Part shown: piece after piece, positions 36,686 through 45,549 of the stretch
How the letters are laid out: each line of letters opens with the position of its first letter
How positions within the stretch are numbered: the first letter of the stretch is position 1
Assembly (NCBI RefSeq): GCF_003234795.2
Contig: NZ_CP126268.1
Location: forward strand, 3,534,001-3,598,000
Direction: 5' to 3'
DNA length: 64,000 nucleotides
Origin: Curtobacterium sp. MCLR17_032
GTDB taxonomy: Bacteria; Actinomycetota; Actinomycetes; Actinomycetales; Microbacteriaceae
Program-made: the position numbers and the translations under genes
Notes under the pieces: generated by a model
Database searches by the model: none
Told to the model about the DNA's origin: nothing
Seen by the model: only the letters and a program-made list of their open reading frames with translations

Positions 36686-38097
36686 TCAGTTGTAGCTGGC
36701 CAACCGGTTCGGCGCGGTGTTGCCCGCCGGGGTCGGGACGGCACCACCGACGCCGTTGATGACACTCGAGATGGTGCCGGTGTCACCGAGGGACACCGTG
36801 ACCAGCCCGTGTGCCTTCACGCCGGCGGTCTGCGGCACCTCGAACGCGCGGTCGGCGTGCACCGACTTGTTCGTGTTGAAGAAGCAGTAGACACCGCCGC
36901 CCCAGATCTCGTGCGTCGTGACCGTCGACGCGACCTTGTAGGCGGCGTACCCGGCGCCGGTCGGACTCTGCCACGAGGCGTTGTCCGGCACGTCGTACGG
37001 CATCTCGTTCTGGAAGAAGATCGTCTTCCCGTTGTTGCCGTTCCACTGCACTTCGTACTTCTGGTAGTGCTCGACGAAGAGTCCGGTGGCCAGGACGTCG
37101 TTGCCGTTCACCTCGACCCCGGTCGCTCCGGTGTTGACCGTCCAGCCCGTCGCGGCCCCACCGTGGTCGGCGCGCCAGGCCCAGATGTGGTCGACGAGGG
37201 TGTCGTCGGCGTTCACCTGCAGCGTCGTCGTCGCCCGGCCCTGGATGCTCGAACCGACGCGGAAGAACACGTCCTGGATGCTCTGCGGGTCTGCCGCGTG
37301 GTCGACGTGCGAGCCGCTGGTGCCGAGACGGAGCAGCTGCGCGCTGTTCTGCGAGCCCGCGTCGACCACGAGGTTCGACACGTTGACGCCGGCGACGTCG
37401 GACGAGGTCAGCACGGCGTTGCCGGCCGTCGGCACGAGCGTCGGGAAGCCGATGCCCGTGACGACCGTGTCCGGCCGCGTCACGTTGAGCGCGGCGCTGA
37501 GTTGGTACGTGCCGGGCGTGAAGAACAGGTTGAGGCCCTGCGCCAGCGCGCTGTTGATCGTCGCCGCGGAGTCGCCCGGGTGCGCCACGTAGAAGTTCCG
37601 CATCGGCAGGTCCGTGCCGCCGGTGTTCGGCCAGGTGACACCGCTCGAGTTCTGCTTGAGCGACGGGACGAAGACGTGGTATTTGTTCGACGAGTCGATG
37701 TACAGGTACGGCTTCTCGCGGGTCGTCGGCGTGGTGGCGAGTGTCGTGTAGCTCTTCGAGAAGTCGTTCGCCGGAGCACCCTGCACGCCCGAGAACGTCA
37801 TGTTCCAGTTGCCGCCCTGCCACGACCCGAGCGTGGAGTTGCGGGTGTACCACTGCTGCTGCGAGCCCGACGTGACCGTGCCGTCGACCTTGCTGTCCGC
37901 GATGTAGCCGCCCGACGAGTAGCCCTGACCGCCGTCCTGGTTCGACGGCCCCATCGTCAGGTTGCCCTTGATGTGCACACGCCGCATCGGCGCGGCCTGC
38001 GACACCGCCCAGCGGTCGGTCCCGCCCTCGGCACCCCAACCGTGATCGTCGCGGCGGCAGCCAAAGCAAGCACGCCCATCGCGATGTTCTTCCTCAT
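36686..38097 (-). pseudogene. Secreted beta-helix protein, broken after its signal peptide
   Basis: From ATG 38097 (site AGGGGG) a signal peptide MRKNIAMGVLALAAAATITV is encoded in one frame. The mature-like part (about 440 residues from GGTDRWAVSQAAPMRRVHIK to the stop at 36686) is in another frame. The join is near 38030-38040. The body resembles the secreted right-handed beta-helix proteins labelled adenylyl cyclase in actinobacteria, which normally have about 100 or more residues between the signal and this motif. So an internal deletion with frameshift is the likely history. The remainder is well preserved, suggesting a recent event or a sequencing error. Confidence 0.65.
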
Positions 38098-38186
38098 AAT
38101 TCCCCCTGTCCTGGTGCCCCCTTGGCACCTGGAACGGACCATAGCGCAGGGCGGGGACACTTCGGGAAGTCGCTTACGGTAGGGCT

Positions 38187-38672
38187 GTGTCACGACAACG
38201 AAGCGCCTATCGGATCCAGCTCGCTTTGGGCATCACGGTGCTGACAGCGGCGCTTACGGGTTGCACGAATGCGGTCTCGCTGACCGCGGCACCCTCCGCG
38301 AACGCTCCGCAGTGCGCTGCCGTGCAGGTGCGCCTCCCCGGCACGGTGGCGACGAAGTACGAGCTCCGCAACACCAACGCTCAGTCAACCGCTGCGTGGG
38401 GGGATCCGACGGTGATGCTGCTGCACTGCGGCGTGCCGGCACCCGCGGTGTCTGACCTGCCGTGTTTCTCCCTCGGCGGCATCGACTGGATCCGCGATGG
38501 GTCCGAGAAGGACGCCATCACTTTCACGACTTTCGGTCGAGCTCCGGCTGTGCAGGTGACAGTGGCGGCGGCCACGTACACGAACACGATGCTCAGTGAT
38601 CTGAGCGATGCCGTGAACACCCTTCCGAAAGACGGGCACCGCTGCCTCGACCCGCAGGATGTCCAGCAGTAG
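38187..38672 (+). CDS. DUF3515-family lipoprotein
   Basis: 161 residues. Lipobox LTGC (Cys 26). The body has the DUF3515 hallmarks: WGDPTVMLLHCGVPAP, GIDWIRDG, FTTFGRAPAVQV, with conserved cysteines. Members are surface lipoproteins of actinobacteria with no known role, often found near D-Ala-D-Ala ligase genes; no such neighbour is here. GTG 6 bases after TACGGT (leaderless type). Confidence 0.85.
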   Translation: MSRQRSAYRIQLALGITVLTAALTGCTNAVSLTAAPSANAPQCAAVQVRLPGTVATKYELRNTNAQSTAAWGDPTVMLLHCGVPAPAVSDLPCFSLGGIDWIRDGSEKDAITFTTFGRAPAVQVTVAAATYTNTMLSDLSDAVNTLPKDGHRCLDPQDVQQ

Positions 38673-38770
38673 TAACCCGAAGCGGTGATCGCTCGCCGGG
38701 CCTGCCAAGAGGACAGGCGGTGGTGTGCGCAACCATGACGCGAGATTTCGGTGAGGCCCGGTGGGACGCC

Positions 38771-39364
38771 TCAGCTGCTCTTCGCTGCGTCGTTGACGAG
38801 CGTCTCGAGCACATTCGCGTTGATTTGGCCGAGGATGCGCGAGCTCACTCGGCCCTGCTTGTCGAGCACGATCGTGGCCGGGGTGGAGTTGGGGGCGTTC
38901 TTTCCGGCGAAGGCGATCTGCACGGCCCCACTGTCCGCGTCGAGGACGTTGGTGTACTGCACGTTGAAGGAGCGAACGAAGGCTTCGGCCGTGCCGCTGG
39001 AGTCACGCACATTGACGCCGACGAAGGTCGCATCCGAGGTGGTCTTCTGACTCACCGACTCGAGATCCTTCGCTTCCGCTCGGCAAGGAGCGCAGCTGGC
39101 GTACCAGAAGTTGAGTACTGCGACCTTGCCTCGGAGCCCTTCGGCGGTGACCTCCGCCCCTTGAAGGTCCTTGGTTGTGAAGTCGACCGGCGCGCCGCGG
39201 TCCTTCGCTCCGAACTCGCTGACCGCCCCGTCACCGGAGATGTAGTTCTTGGTGTCGCCTGACTTGTACTGATTCGCCAGTGAGTCGTTGTCGCTCGAGC
39301 AGCTGGCGGCGCCAAGGCCGAGGGCGAGGGTGACGGCAACAACGAGCAAACTTCGTAACTTCAC
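38771..39364 (-). CDS. TlpA-like thiol:disulfide oxidoreductase lipoprotein
   Basis: 197 residues. Lipobox GAASC (Cys 22) anchors it outside. The thioredoxin fold has the active site CAPC (C91, C94) in NFWYASCAPCRAEAKDLE, and the cis-Pro in STPATIVLD. Expected to reduce disulfides in extracellular proteins or in cytochrome c assembly. GTG start 6 bases after TAGACT (leaderless type). Confidence 0.9.
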   Translation of the reverse strand: MKLRSLLVVAVTLALGLGAASCSSDNDSLANQYKSGDTKNYISGDGAVSEFGAKDRGAPVDFTTKDLQGAEVTAEGLRGKVAVLNFWYASCAPCRAEAKDLESVSQKTTSDATFVGVNVRDSSGTAEAFVRSFNVQYTNVLDADSGAVQIAFAGKNAPNSTPATIVLDKQGRVSSRILGQINANVLETLVNDAAKSS

Positions 39365-39466
39365 ATGAAAAGTCTACGTCCCGTACCTTGTCGGCTCGTG
39401 TGGTCGCCTGCAAGGGTGCACATGTCGGTCTACTGGGACTGGCAATGACATAGCTAGGGGAAAACT

Positions 39467-39910
39467 ATGCGTAAGCACACAATCAAGCTCGCAACGCTCG
39501 GAGCAGGGCTGCTCCTCGCCGCGACGGTGGTTGCTATGCCGACCGCCGCGAACGCCGCTCCGGCGAGCACGCAGAGCGTCGGAACGTGCACGACGGTCAA
39601 GACCTTCAGTGCACCCGGGGGCAAGAAGTACACCGCACCCGTGACCTCGGGCGGCAGCCGCGACTGCCGACTCGAGCAGGGCAACCAGAGCTCGGCAGTC
39701 ACGCGACTGCAGCAGGAACTCAAGAACGGATGCGAGGGCGACCACAACATCACCGTTGATGGGCAGTTCGGGCCAGCGACGAAGTCGGCGTTGCAGGACG
39801 CACAGAAGAGCCTGGGGATCTCCGCTGACGGCATCTACGGGAGCCAGAGCGCGAGCAAGTTCGCGTGGCTGACCACCGACGGAAACCTCTGCTACACGCC
39901 TGGGATCTAG
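39467..39910 (+). CDS. Secreted peptidoglycan-binding-domain protein
   Basis: 147 residues. Sec signal ends in ANAAPA (about 31). A PG_binding_1 three-helix domain (about 70-130) has VTRLQQELKNG, ITVDGQFGPATKSALQDAQKSLGISADGIYG. Two pairs of cysteines flank it. It has no catalytic domain, so it likely binds the cell wall or serves as a small adaptor. It is a paralogue of the gene at 47135 on the other strand. The site is AGGGGAAAAC before ATG. Confidence 0.85.
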   Translation: MRKHTIKLATLGAGLLLAATVVAMPTAANAAPASTQSVGTCTTVKTFSAPGGKKYTAPVTSGGSRDCRLEQGNQSSAVTRLQQELKNGCEGDHNITVDGQFGPATKSALQDAQKSLGISADGIYGSQSASKFAWLTTDGNLCYTPGI

Positions 39911-39936
39911 TCCACTCATTAGCGGGAGCCACAGAA

Positions 39937-39976
39937 AGTGCGGAGGAACATCGCCACGGCGATGTTCCTCCGCACT
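39937..39976. terminator. Hairpin after PG-binding gene
   Basis: Nearly perfect 18-19-base arms (AGTGCGGAGGAACATCGCC). It starts 27 bases after the stop and has a different arm from the left-side terminator family. Confidence 0.8.
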
Positions 39977-40135
39977 CTCGAGCGCCGACCTGAACCGAGA
40001 GCGTGAAGACGACAGCTGGGTGAAGCGGCAAGCGGTGGACGATCCGCGATCCGGAAACGAGAATTCCTGATCGCAGAGGTTGCGGGGGCGCTCGGAACAC
40101 CCCTAGTTTTACTGTGAAACCAACTGGGGGAAACA

Positions 40136-41290
40136 GTGAAATACATCAATAAAGTCGCACTTGCCGGGGTGAGCACCGTCTCGCTACTGATCGCGGGCGT
40201 CGCGCTCGCGCCGGCAGCCATGGCGGACGAGCCGGCCATCACCGATGGGGCGTCGACACTCTTGGCGGTCGCGCCGGGAACTGTCGTAGGAGACACCGCC
40301 ACCACGCAGATCAGCGTGCAGGAGCCAGCATCCGGACGGGCTCGACTGCGGGCAGCGGCGCCCCTCGCGCCGACGATCGCAGTGACCTCGACACCGAAAG
40401 ACAGTGAACCGTTGTCCGTGCAGTTCGCCCTCGACGGAGCGACAACCACGGCCGGCACCTCTGACGGCGTGACGTCGTTCGCGACGGCTGATGCGACCGT
40501 AGCGCGCTACGTCTCCGACGCTGGAACTGGTGCGCGAGTCCTGACGGCGTACGCGGCACCGCAGAGAAGCTACGAGAGCCGCACGACGTTCACGTTCGTC
40601 GATGGGGAACACGTCGCTCCTCGTCCGGGAGGCGGCTACTACTTCAAGATCGGTGACGACATCGTCGGGGCTCTCGATCCCGCATGGGCTGTCGATGCTG
40701 ACGGCACGTCGCTTGAGACCGGCTACCGCTGGGACGGGTCAACCCTGGTCCAAGACGTTCAAGTACCTGACGATGCCGCGTTCCCGGTCGTTGCGGACCC
40801 CGCTTGGTCGTACACATGGACAGCAGTGGTCAAGAAGGGTTCACCCGCGGACCTGCACAAGCGGATGCATGACTGCTTCAACTGCATCTTCCCCGTTTCC
40901 GGCGCCCCCAAGGCGTTCCCGACGTACCACCAGAAGCTGCCCCTGACGGTGCTGACGATGAGCTTCGCCTGCATCTTCGAGCAGGAGCAGTTCCTGCCTG
41001 CCGGCAACCCACTCTTCCCCGGCGGAGACTTCGGCTTCTACTTCACCGCGGATAAGGGCCACGTCGATGGAGCAGGCTCAACGATCAGCTTCGATTGGTG
41101 GACGGGGGCCGACAACCCGGTCGCCGGCGAGAAAATGCGCTTCACTGTCGCCGGGTACGTCCTCAACGAGGACGTACCCGGCGGACAACCCCTCTACCGC
41201 GCGGGCGCGAAGAGCGAATGGGGCAAGTTCGTGAACCAGTACATGCTGTCGATGATGGCGCCGGACGGGTCCTGGTATTGGACCAATTGA
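40136..41290 (+). CDS. Secreted protein of unknown function
   Basis: 384 residues. Sec signal with cleavage near APAAMAD (about 31). The middle has an actinobacterial secreted-protein segment ending in FPVVADPAWSYTW, which in other proteins stands between an N-terminal region and a C-terminal effector domain. The C-terminal 150 residues carry two cysteine-containing motifs (HDCFNCIF) and no family I recognise. GTG start with a GGGGGAAA site. The next gene, a membrane protein, starts 23 bases later, so the two may work as a pair (secreted effector and membrane partner is one possibility). Confidence 0.75.
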   Translation: MKYINKVALAGVSTVSLLIAGVALAPAAMADEPAITDGASTLLAVAPGTVVGDTATTQISVQEPASGRARLRAAAPLAPTIAVTSTPKDSEPLSVQFALDGATTTAGTSDGVTSFATADATVARYVSDAGTGARVLTAYAAPQRSYESRTTFTFVDGEHVAPRPGGGYYFKIGDDIVGALDPAWAVDADGTSLETGYRWDGSTLVQDVQVPDDAAFPVVADPAWSYTWTAVVKKGSPADLHKRMHDCFNCIFPVSGAPKAFPTYHQKLPLTVLTMSFACIFEQEQFLPAGNPLFPGGDFGFYFTADKGHVDGAGSTISFDWWTGADNPVAGEKMRFTVAGYVLNEDVPGGQPLYRAGAKSEWGKFVNQYMLSMMAPDGSWYWTN

Positions 41291-41313
41291 CCACCACGCG
41301 GGATGGTGGGGGC

Positions 41314-41763
41314 ATGCGTGCCCTCACCACCCCGCGTTTCACCGGTGCCACACGAAGCGTCGCATGGGTCGGAAGCCGTCTCGTGCTTCTCGTTGTGCAG
41401 CAAGTGACATTCGCCATCACGCGAGCGGTAACCGGCGACCCGTTCCTAGACCACACGGTCGGCACGAACTTCGGATTCGGGCTGCTCTACATCCCGCTCA
41501 TGGCACTCGTGGCCTCCGCTCTGTGCTGGGTGGGTCTTGAGTTCATTGGAGCAACTCAGAGTCGTCAGCCCGAGTCACGTGCAGTGCGACGCGCGTGCAG
41601 TGCAGCTGTGGTCCTCGTGCTCGCGGTTGAGGCGCTCGTGTGCGGTGGCACGCTGCTTCTCGTCGTCCCGAATTACCCGGCAACGGTCGCAGTGATCGCC
41701 GCCGCTACCGGTGCGGACGTGCTTCTGCTGTGTTGGCTGCACCGGCCGGCGCTACGCCACTGA
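41314..41763 (+). CDS. Four-helix membrane protein
   Basis: 149 residues with hydrophobic stretches near 18-38, 50-72, 93-112 and 118-140. No family recognised. The ATG is preceded by GGTGGGGG; a TTG at 41287 overlapping the previous stop is an alternative. Closely linked to the secreted protein gene upstream and likely co-transcribed. Confidence 0.6.
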   Translation: MRALTTPRFTGATRSVAWVGSRLVLLVVQQVTFAITRAVTGDPFLDHTVGTNFGFGLLYIPLMALVASALCWVGLEFIGATQSRQPESRAVRRACSAAVVLVLAVEALVCGGTLLLVVPNYPATVAVIAAATGADVLLLCWLHRPALRH

Positions 41764-41890
41764 TCGACAGCCCTGGTGCTTCCGGAAGACTATGTATCCA
41801 CCAGTCCGGTGCCGTCTTGCATGCCGGTCGGCGCGGCGCCGAAAGGGTTCAGCCAAAGGGTTGTCGACCGGAGTGCTGCCTCGCGGAGTC

Positions 41891-41915
41891 GGAGCGAACG
41901 TCGGAGGTTCGCTCC
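41891..41915. terminator. Hairpin in convergent gap
   Basis: Nine-base perfect arms GGAGCGAAC/GTTCGCTCC around GTCGGAG, located between the convergent genes ending at 41763 and 41939. Confidence 0.5.
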
Positions 41916-41938
41916 GCTCCCGCTTCCGCTTTCGGCGT

Positions 41939-43255
41939 CTAGTGTTGCCGCGCGCCCGCGGCGACCAGGGGTCGCCGGGTTGGGATGAGCGCTTTGGATG
42001 CTGTGGCCTGATCCAGTTCCCCCTGCCACCGCGCGACGACGAGTGCGGCGACGCAGTTGCCGAGCAGGTTCACGCTTACCCGCATCGAGTCCATGATTCG
42101 GTCAGCCCCCAGCAGCAGGGCGACGCCCGCGACCGGGAAGAGGCCGAGTGTCGTCGCCGTCGCGGACAGCGCCAGGAACGACGAGCCGGGCACGCCCGCC
42201 ATCCCCTTCGACGTCAGCAGCAGCACCCCGAGGGCTGCGACCTGCTGTTCCAGCGTCAGCGGGATCCCGAACGCCTGCGTGAGGAACAGCAGCGAGATGG
42301 ACAGGTAGATCGCGGCGCCGTCGAGGTTAAACGAGTAGCCCGTCGGTACCACGAGCCCCGCGACACTGCGGGATACACCGACTTCGGTCAGCCGGGTGAT
42401 CATCCGTGGCAGGACCGCCTCGGTTGACGCTGTCCCGAGTGCGAGTCCGAACTCGGCGCGGGTGTGCCAGACGAACCGCCAAATCGGCACGCCGGACAGC
42501 AGTTGCCCGATGACCAGCAGCAGGAGGATGAACACGGCCGCGGCGCCGTAGCAGGCGGCGATGAGCCACCCGTAGGAGCTGAGCGTTGTGAGCCCGTACT
42601 GTCCCACGACGTACGCCATCGCCCCGAAGGCACCCAGCGGCGCCAGACGCATCACCCAACCGAGGATTCGGTAGACGACCTCGAGGCAGAGGTCGAGCCC
42701 GCGGATGAGCGGTGCGGTACGTTCCGGGCCGATCGCAGCGATCGCGGCGCCGACGAACACCGCCGCGACCAGCACTTGCAGGATGTCGTTGGTGGCGAAC
42801 GCGTTGATCACGCTCGAGGGGATGAGGCCGAGAACGAACTCCCCCGGGCTCGGTGCGGCAGCGTTTCCCGTCTTCGCCGTGACGGCGGATGCGTCGAGTG
42901 TGGACGGGTCGATGCGGAGCCCGCTGCCCGGGGCGACGAGGTTGCCGATGATGAGGCCGAAGACCAGCGCCGCGGAGGACGCGAGGAGGAAGTACAGCAT
43001 CGCCTTACCGGCGACCGCACCGACTGCTCGCAGGTTGCCGACGTGCACGATGCCGGTGATGACCACGATGAAGACCAGTGGTGCGATCACCATCTCGATC
43101 AGGCGGATGAAGCCCTGCCCCACCACGTTCAAGGCTGGCGCAGCGGCCGGCGCGCAGACCCCGACGATGATTCCCGCCACGACGGCAACCGCGATCTGCA
43201 CGAACAGTGAGCGGTACCAGCGTGCGGGGGCCCGATTCGACGCAGCAAGTTCCAT
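41939..43255 (-). CDS. Dicarboxylate/cation symporter (DctA/GltP family)
   Basis: 438 residues, eight or more helices. TSKGMAGVPGSSFLALSATATTLGL and TGYSFNLDGAAIYLS are the substrate and sodium/proton site motifs of the DAACS family. Imports dicarboxylates such as succinate/fumarate or acidic amino acids with protons or sodium. The ATG has a GGAGG site. Region 43256-43602 upstream, about 350 bases, shows no gene I can support. Confidence 0.93.
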   Translation of the reverse strand: MELAASNRAPARWYRSLFVQIAVAVVAGIIVGVCAPAAAPALNVVGQGFIRLIEMVIAPLVFIVVITGIVHVGNLRAVGAVAGKAMLYFLLASSAALVFGLIIGNLVAPGSGLRIDPSTLDASAVTAKTGNAAAPSPGEFVLGLIPSSVINAFATNDILQVLVAAVFVGAAIAAIGPERTAPLIRGLDLCLEVVYRILGWVMRLAPLGAFGAMAYVVGQYGLTTLSSYGWLIAACYGAAAVFILLLLVIGQLLSGVPIWRFVWHTRAEFGLALGTASTEAVLPRMITRLTEVGVSRSVAGLVVPTGYSFNLDGAAIYLSISLLFLTQAFGIPLTLEQQVAALGVLLLTSKGMAGVPGSSFLALSATATTLGLFPVAGVALLLGADRIMDSMRVSVNLLGNCVAALVVARWQGELDQATASKALIPTRRPLVAAGARQH

Positions 43256-43602
43256 GCCTCCAGCACACCGACAAGATGTTTCCTCTGGGTGACAGCGACG
43301 TACCAGCGGTGTTCCGCGCGAGTGCTGGGGAACGCGCCACTGTGTTGATGCTTCGATGGGGCAGTAGTGCCGCGACGCGGGTCGTGGCGGGCACGACCGT
43401 CACCGACCAAGCTGGAGCCGGTACCGCGACGGCGTACGGTGACCAGCCGCAGTGCCTTCCGCGCGTGGGGGCGCTCACATCCGCTCATTAGGCGGAGGAA
43501 ACCGCACCGCCCCCACCCGCGTTGCCGTCGCCGTCCGGCTCGTTCGCGCGAACAGGGCGGAGGCGACGTCGTGCCGACCCTGCTCCGGAACCGATGACAG
43601 GC

Positions 43603-44643
43603 TCAGAGGCGAGCGGTCGAGGGCGAGTCGGTGTCGGGGCGGATGGCGGCCGCGAGGTCAGCCTCAGTCGGGAGTGCGGCCTGCACGGATGGTGGCAGGA
43701 GGTCGTAGCTGGCGACCCCGATGGGTGTCTGCTGTCCGGCGAGGGAGTACCGGACGACGGCGTCGTTCTTGTCCGCCACGAGGAGCAGGCCGACGGTGTC
43801 GGCGTGCTGGGTGCGGCGGAGGCGGTCGTCGACGAGGGATACGTAGAAGCCGAGCTGGCCGAGGTACTCGGGCTTGAACTTTCCGGTCTTGAGTTCGATG
43901 ACGACGTAGCGGAGCTGCTCGACGTGGAAGAAGAGCAGGTCGACGTAGAAGTCGTCGCCGTCGACGTCGAAGTGCACCTGCCGGCCCACGAACGCGAACC
44001 CCTCTCCGAGCTCGCGGAGGGTGTCGATGATCCGGTCGACGAGGGCCTGCTCGAGGTGGCGTTCCTTCCCATCGCCGTCGAGGGCGAGGAAGTCCAGCAC
44101 GTACGGGTCCTTCGTCAACTGCTGCGCGAGATCTGAATCGCCGGCGGGCAGGACCTCGGCGAAGTTCGTCGGCGCCGCTTCCAGCCGCACGTGGGAATCG
44201 GTGCGGATGTGGTGCTCGAGCACGTTCCGGGACCACCCGTGCTGCAGGGCCTGCTCGGCGTACCAGTTGCGGGTCTGCTGGTCGTCGAGCCGGTCGAGGA
44301 GCACGGTGATGTGCCCCCAGGGCAGTTGTGCAACAGCCTGTTGCACAGTCTCCTGCTGCGACCAGGCAGCAGCGAACGCGCGCATGTAGGCAAGGTTCCG
44401 GGGAGAGAAGCCGCGCATCTCCGGGAACTCGGCTCGGAGATCCTCCGCGAGACGGCTGATGACCTTGGTGCCCCACCCCTCTTGTTGCTGCCGATGCAGG
44501 ATCGTCGTACCGATCTGGCCGTACAGCACCACGAGTTCCGAGTTCACGCGACGTTGCGCCGTGAACCGCGCATTCCTCACGTGCTCCTTCAGGCTCGCCA
44601 ATGTTGCCGCGTAGCTCGACGGGACAGCCGTATTCGCACTCAC
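43603..44643 (-). CDS. PDDEXK nuclease-domain protein (YhcG/DUF1016 type)
   Basis: 346 residues from GTG 44643. The N-terminal DUF1016 part (SELVVLYGQIGTTILHRQQQEGWGTKVISRLAEDLRAEFPEMRGFSPRNLAYMRAFAAAW) is DNA-binding-like. The C-terminal PDDEXK nuclease has DGDDFYVDLLFFHVEQLRYVVIELKTGKF with the D-x(n)-E-x-K core. Family members cut DNA and often sit in restriction-modification or defence islands; here it stands alone beside lsr2. The longer frame upstream is not supported. Confidence 0.88.
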   Translation of the reverse strand: MSANTAVPSSYAATLASLKEHVRNARFTAQRRVNSELVVLYGQIGTTILHRQQQEGWGTKVISRLAEDLRAEFPEMRGFSPRNLAYMRAFAAAWSQQETVQQAVAQLPWGHITVLLDRLDDQQTRNWYAEQALQHGWSRNVLEHHIRTDSHVRLEAAPTNFAEVLPAGDSDLAQQLTKDPYVLDFLALDGDGKERHLEQALVDRIIDTLRELGEGFAFVGRQVHFDVDGDDFYVDLLFFHVEQLRYVVIELKTGKFKPEYLGQLGFYVSLVDDRLRRTQHADTVGLLLVADKNDAVVRYSLAGQQTPIGVASYDLLPPSVQAALPTEADLAAAIRPDTDSPSTARL

Positions 44644-44752
44644 CGTCCTAGTTTGCACCCCGGATCCCGGGCCACCGCGCGCGGGCCATGTAATCAAGGG
44701 GAGACATGTGTCACAGTAGAGCCGCAATCCTCGAATGAAAGGCGGCGTTCCT

Positions 44753-45100
44753 ATGGCGCAGAAAGTCACCACGACCCTGGTCGATGACCTGACCGGCGAC
44801 ACCATCGACGAAGGCAAGGGCCGTACCGTGTCCTTCTCGTTCGATGGCAGCCACTACGAGATCGACCTCTCCGACGACAACGCTGACGCGCTTCGCGAAG
44901 CGTTCTCCGACTACGTTGCCGCAGCGCGGAAGGTCAGTGGCAACCGCCAGGGCCGCTCGAGCGGCGGAAGCACGGCCAAGCGCAGCAACTCCGACGAGCT
45001 CGCGAAGATCCGCGAGTGGGCGAACGCGAACGGGCACGAGGTCTCGAGCCGTGGCCGCATCAGCCAGGCAGTCCGCGACGCGTACGACGCCGCACACTGA
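44753..45100 (+). CDS. lsr2: Lsr2 nucleoid-associated protein
   Basis: 115 residues. N-terminal dimer domain (KVTTTLVDDLTGDTIDEGKGRTVSFSFDGSHYEIDLS) and C-terminal DNA-binding domain with the AT-hook-like SSRGRISQAVRDAY. Lsr2 binds AT-rich, often foreign, DNA and silences it. The presence of an lsr2 copy inside an island is common. ATG 44753 has an AAAGG site; an ATG 6 codons earlier is less likely. A strong hairpin follows at 45115. Confidence 0.95.
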   Translation: MAQKVTTTLVDDLTGDTIDEGKGRTVSFSFDGSHYEIDLSDDNADALREAFSDYVAAARKVSGNRQGRSSGGSTAKRSNSDELAKIREWANANGHEVSSRGRISQAVRDAYDAAH

Positions 45101-45114
45101 CTGTCACTTCACGC

Positions 45115-45153
45115 AAGAACGGCCGGCACCCGCTACGGGGGCCGGCCGTTCTT
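45115..45153. terminator. Hairpin after lsr2
   Basis: 13-base perfect arms (AAGAACGGCCGGC) with a 13-base loop, ending in CTTCAT. Confidence 0.85.
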
Positions 45154-45164
45154 CATACAATCTC

Positions 45165-45237
45165 AACCAGCGGCTTGCCGCTGGTTGGTGGAAAGGTGCA
45201 GGCGGCATAGCAACCCGAATGCCATAGCACCTGCACC
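45165..45237. other. Structured intergenic segment
   Basis: A 10-base perfect hairpin (AACCAGCGGC-TT-GCCGCTGGTT, 45165-45186) is followed by a nested stem GGTGCAGG/CCTGCACC (45195-45202 with 45230-45237) that encloses GGCAT/ATGCC. It could be a terminator pair or a small RNA. The rest of the gap to 45549 holds only the GAACGA dyads. Confidence 0.4.
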
Positions 45238-45356
45238 GAACCACCCTACAGAACTCGCGCTATGCAGAAGGACGAGTGGTGCTGGTCACCGGGGCATGAC
45301 CGAGGCGCAGCTCGGCGTTTACGGAGCCGTCGTTGTTCCCACCCCTCGATTTACCA

Positions 45357-45376
45357 TGAACGATCGTTTTCGTTCA
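45357..45376. promoter_or_regulatory. GAACGA dyad 1
   Basis: TGAACGA-N6-TCGTTCA, perfect 7-base arms, 174 bases upstream of the peptide-binding protein gene. Shares the GAACGA unit with the dyad at 45461. Confidence 0.5.
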
Positions 45377-45460
45377 CGGCAGCAGCGCTGGTCGTTGCTC
45401 GGATTCATCGATTTCACTTGACGGTCAGCACTGTCAGACGTGAACTTGATCGGCCGTGAA

Positions 45461-45475
45461 TCGTTCCATGAACGA
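45461..45475. promoter_or_regulatory. GAACGA dyad 2
   Basis: TCGTTC-CAT-GAACGA, perfect 6-base arms in the opposite arm order to dyad 1, downstream of a possible -35 TTGACG at 45419. Position between promoter and start suits a repressor site. Confidence 0.5.
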
Positions 45476-45549
45476 GATTGGTCGGTAACCTCGTGCGAGC
45501 GCGACGCGACGACCGTCGCTCCCACGCGCCCGGAAGGAACCCACAACCC

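Noticed and set aside
42464..43210. Plus-strand frame opposite the dicarboxylate carrier
   Set aside because: Antisense shadow of a clear transporter with conserved motifs.
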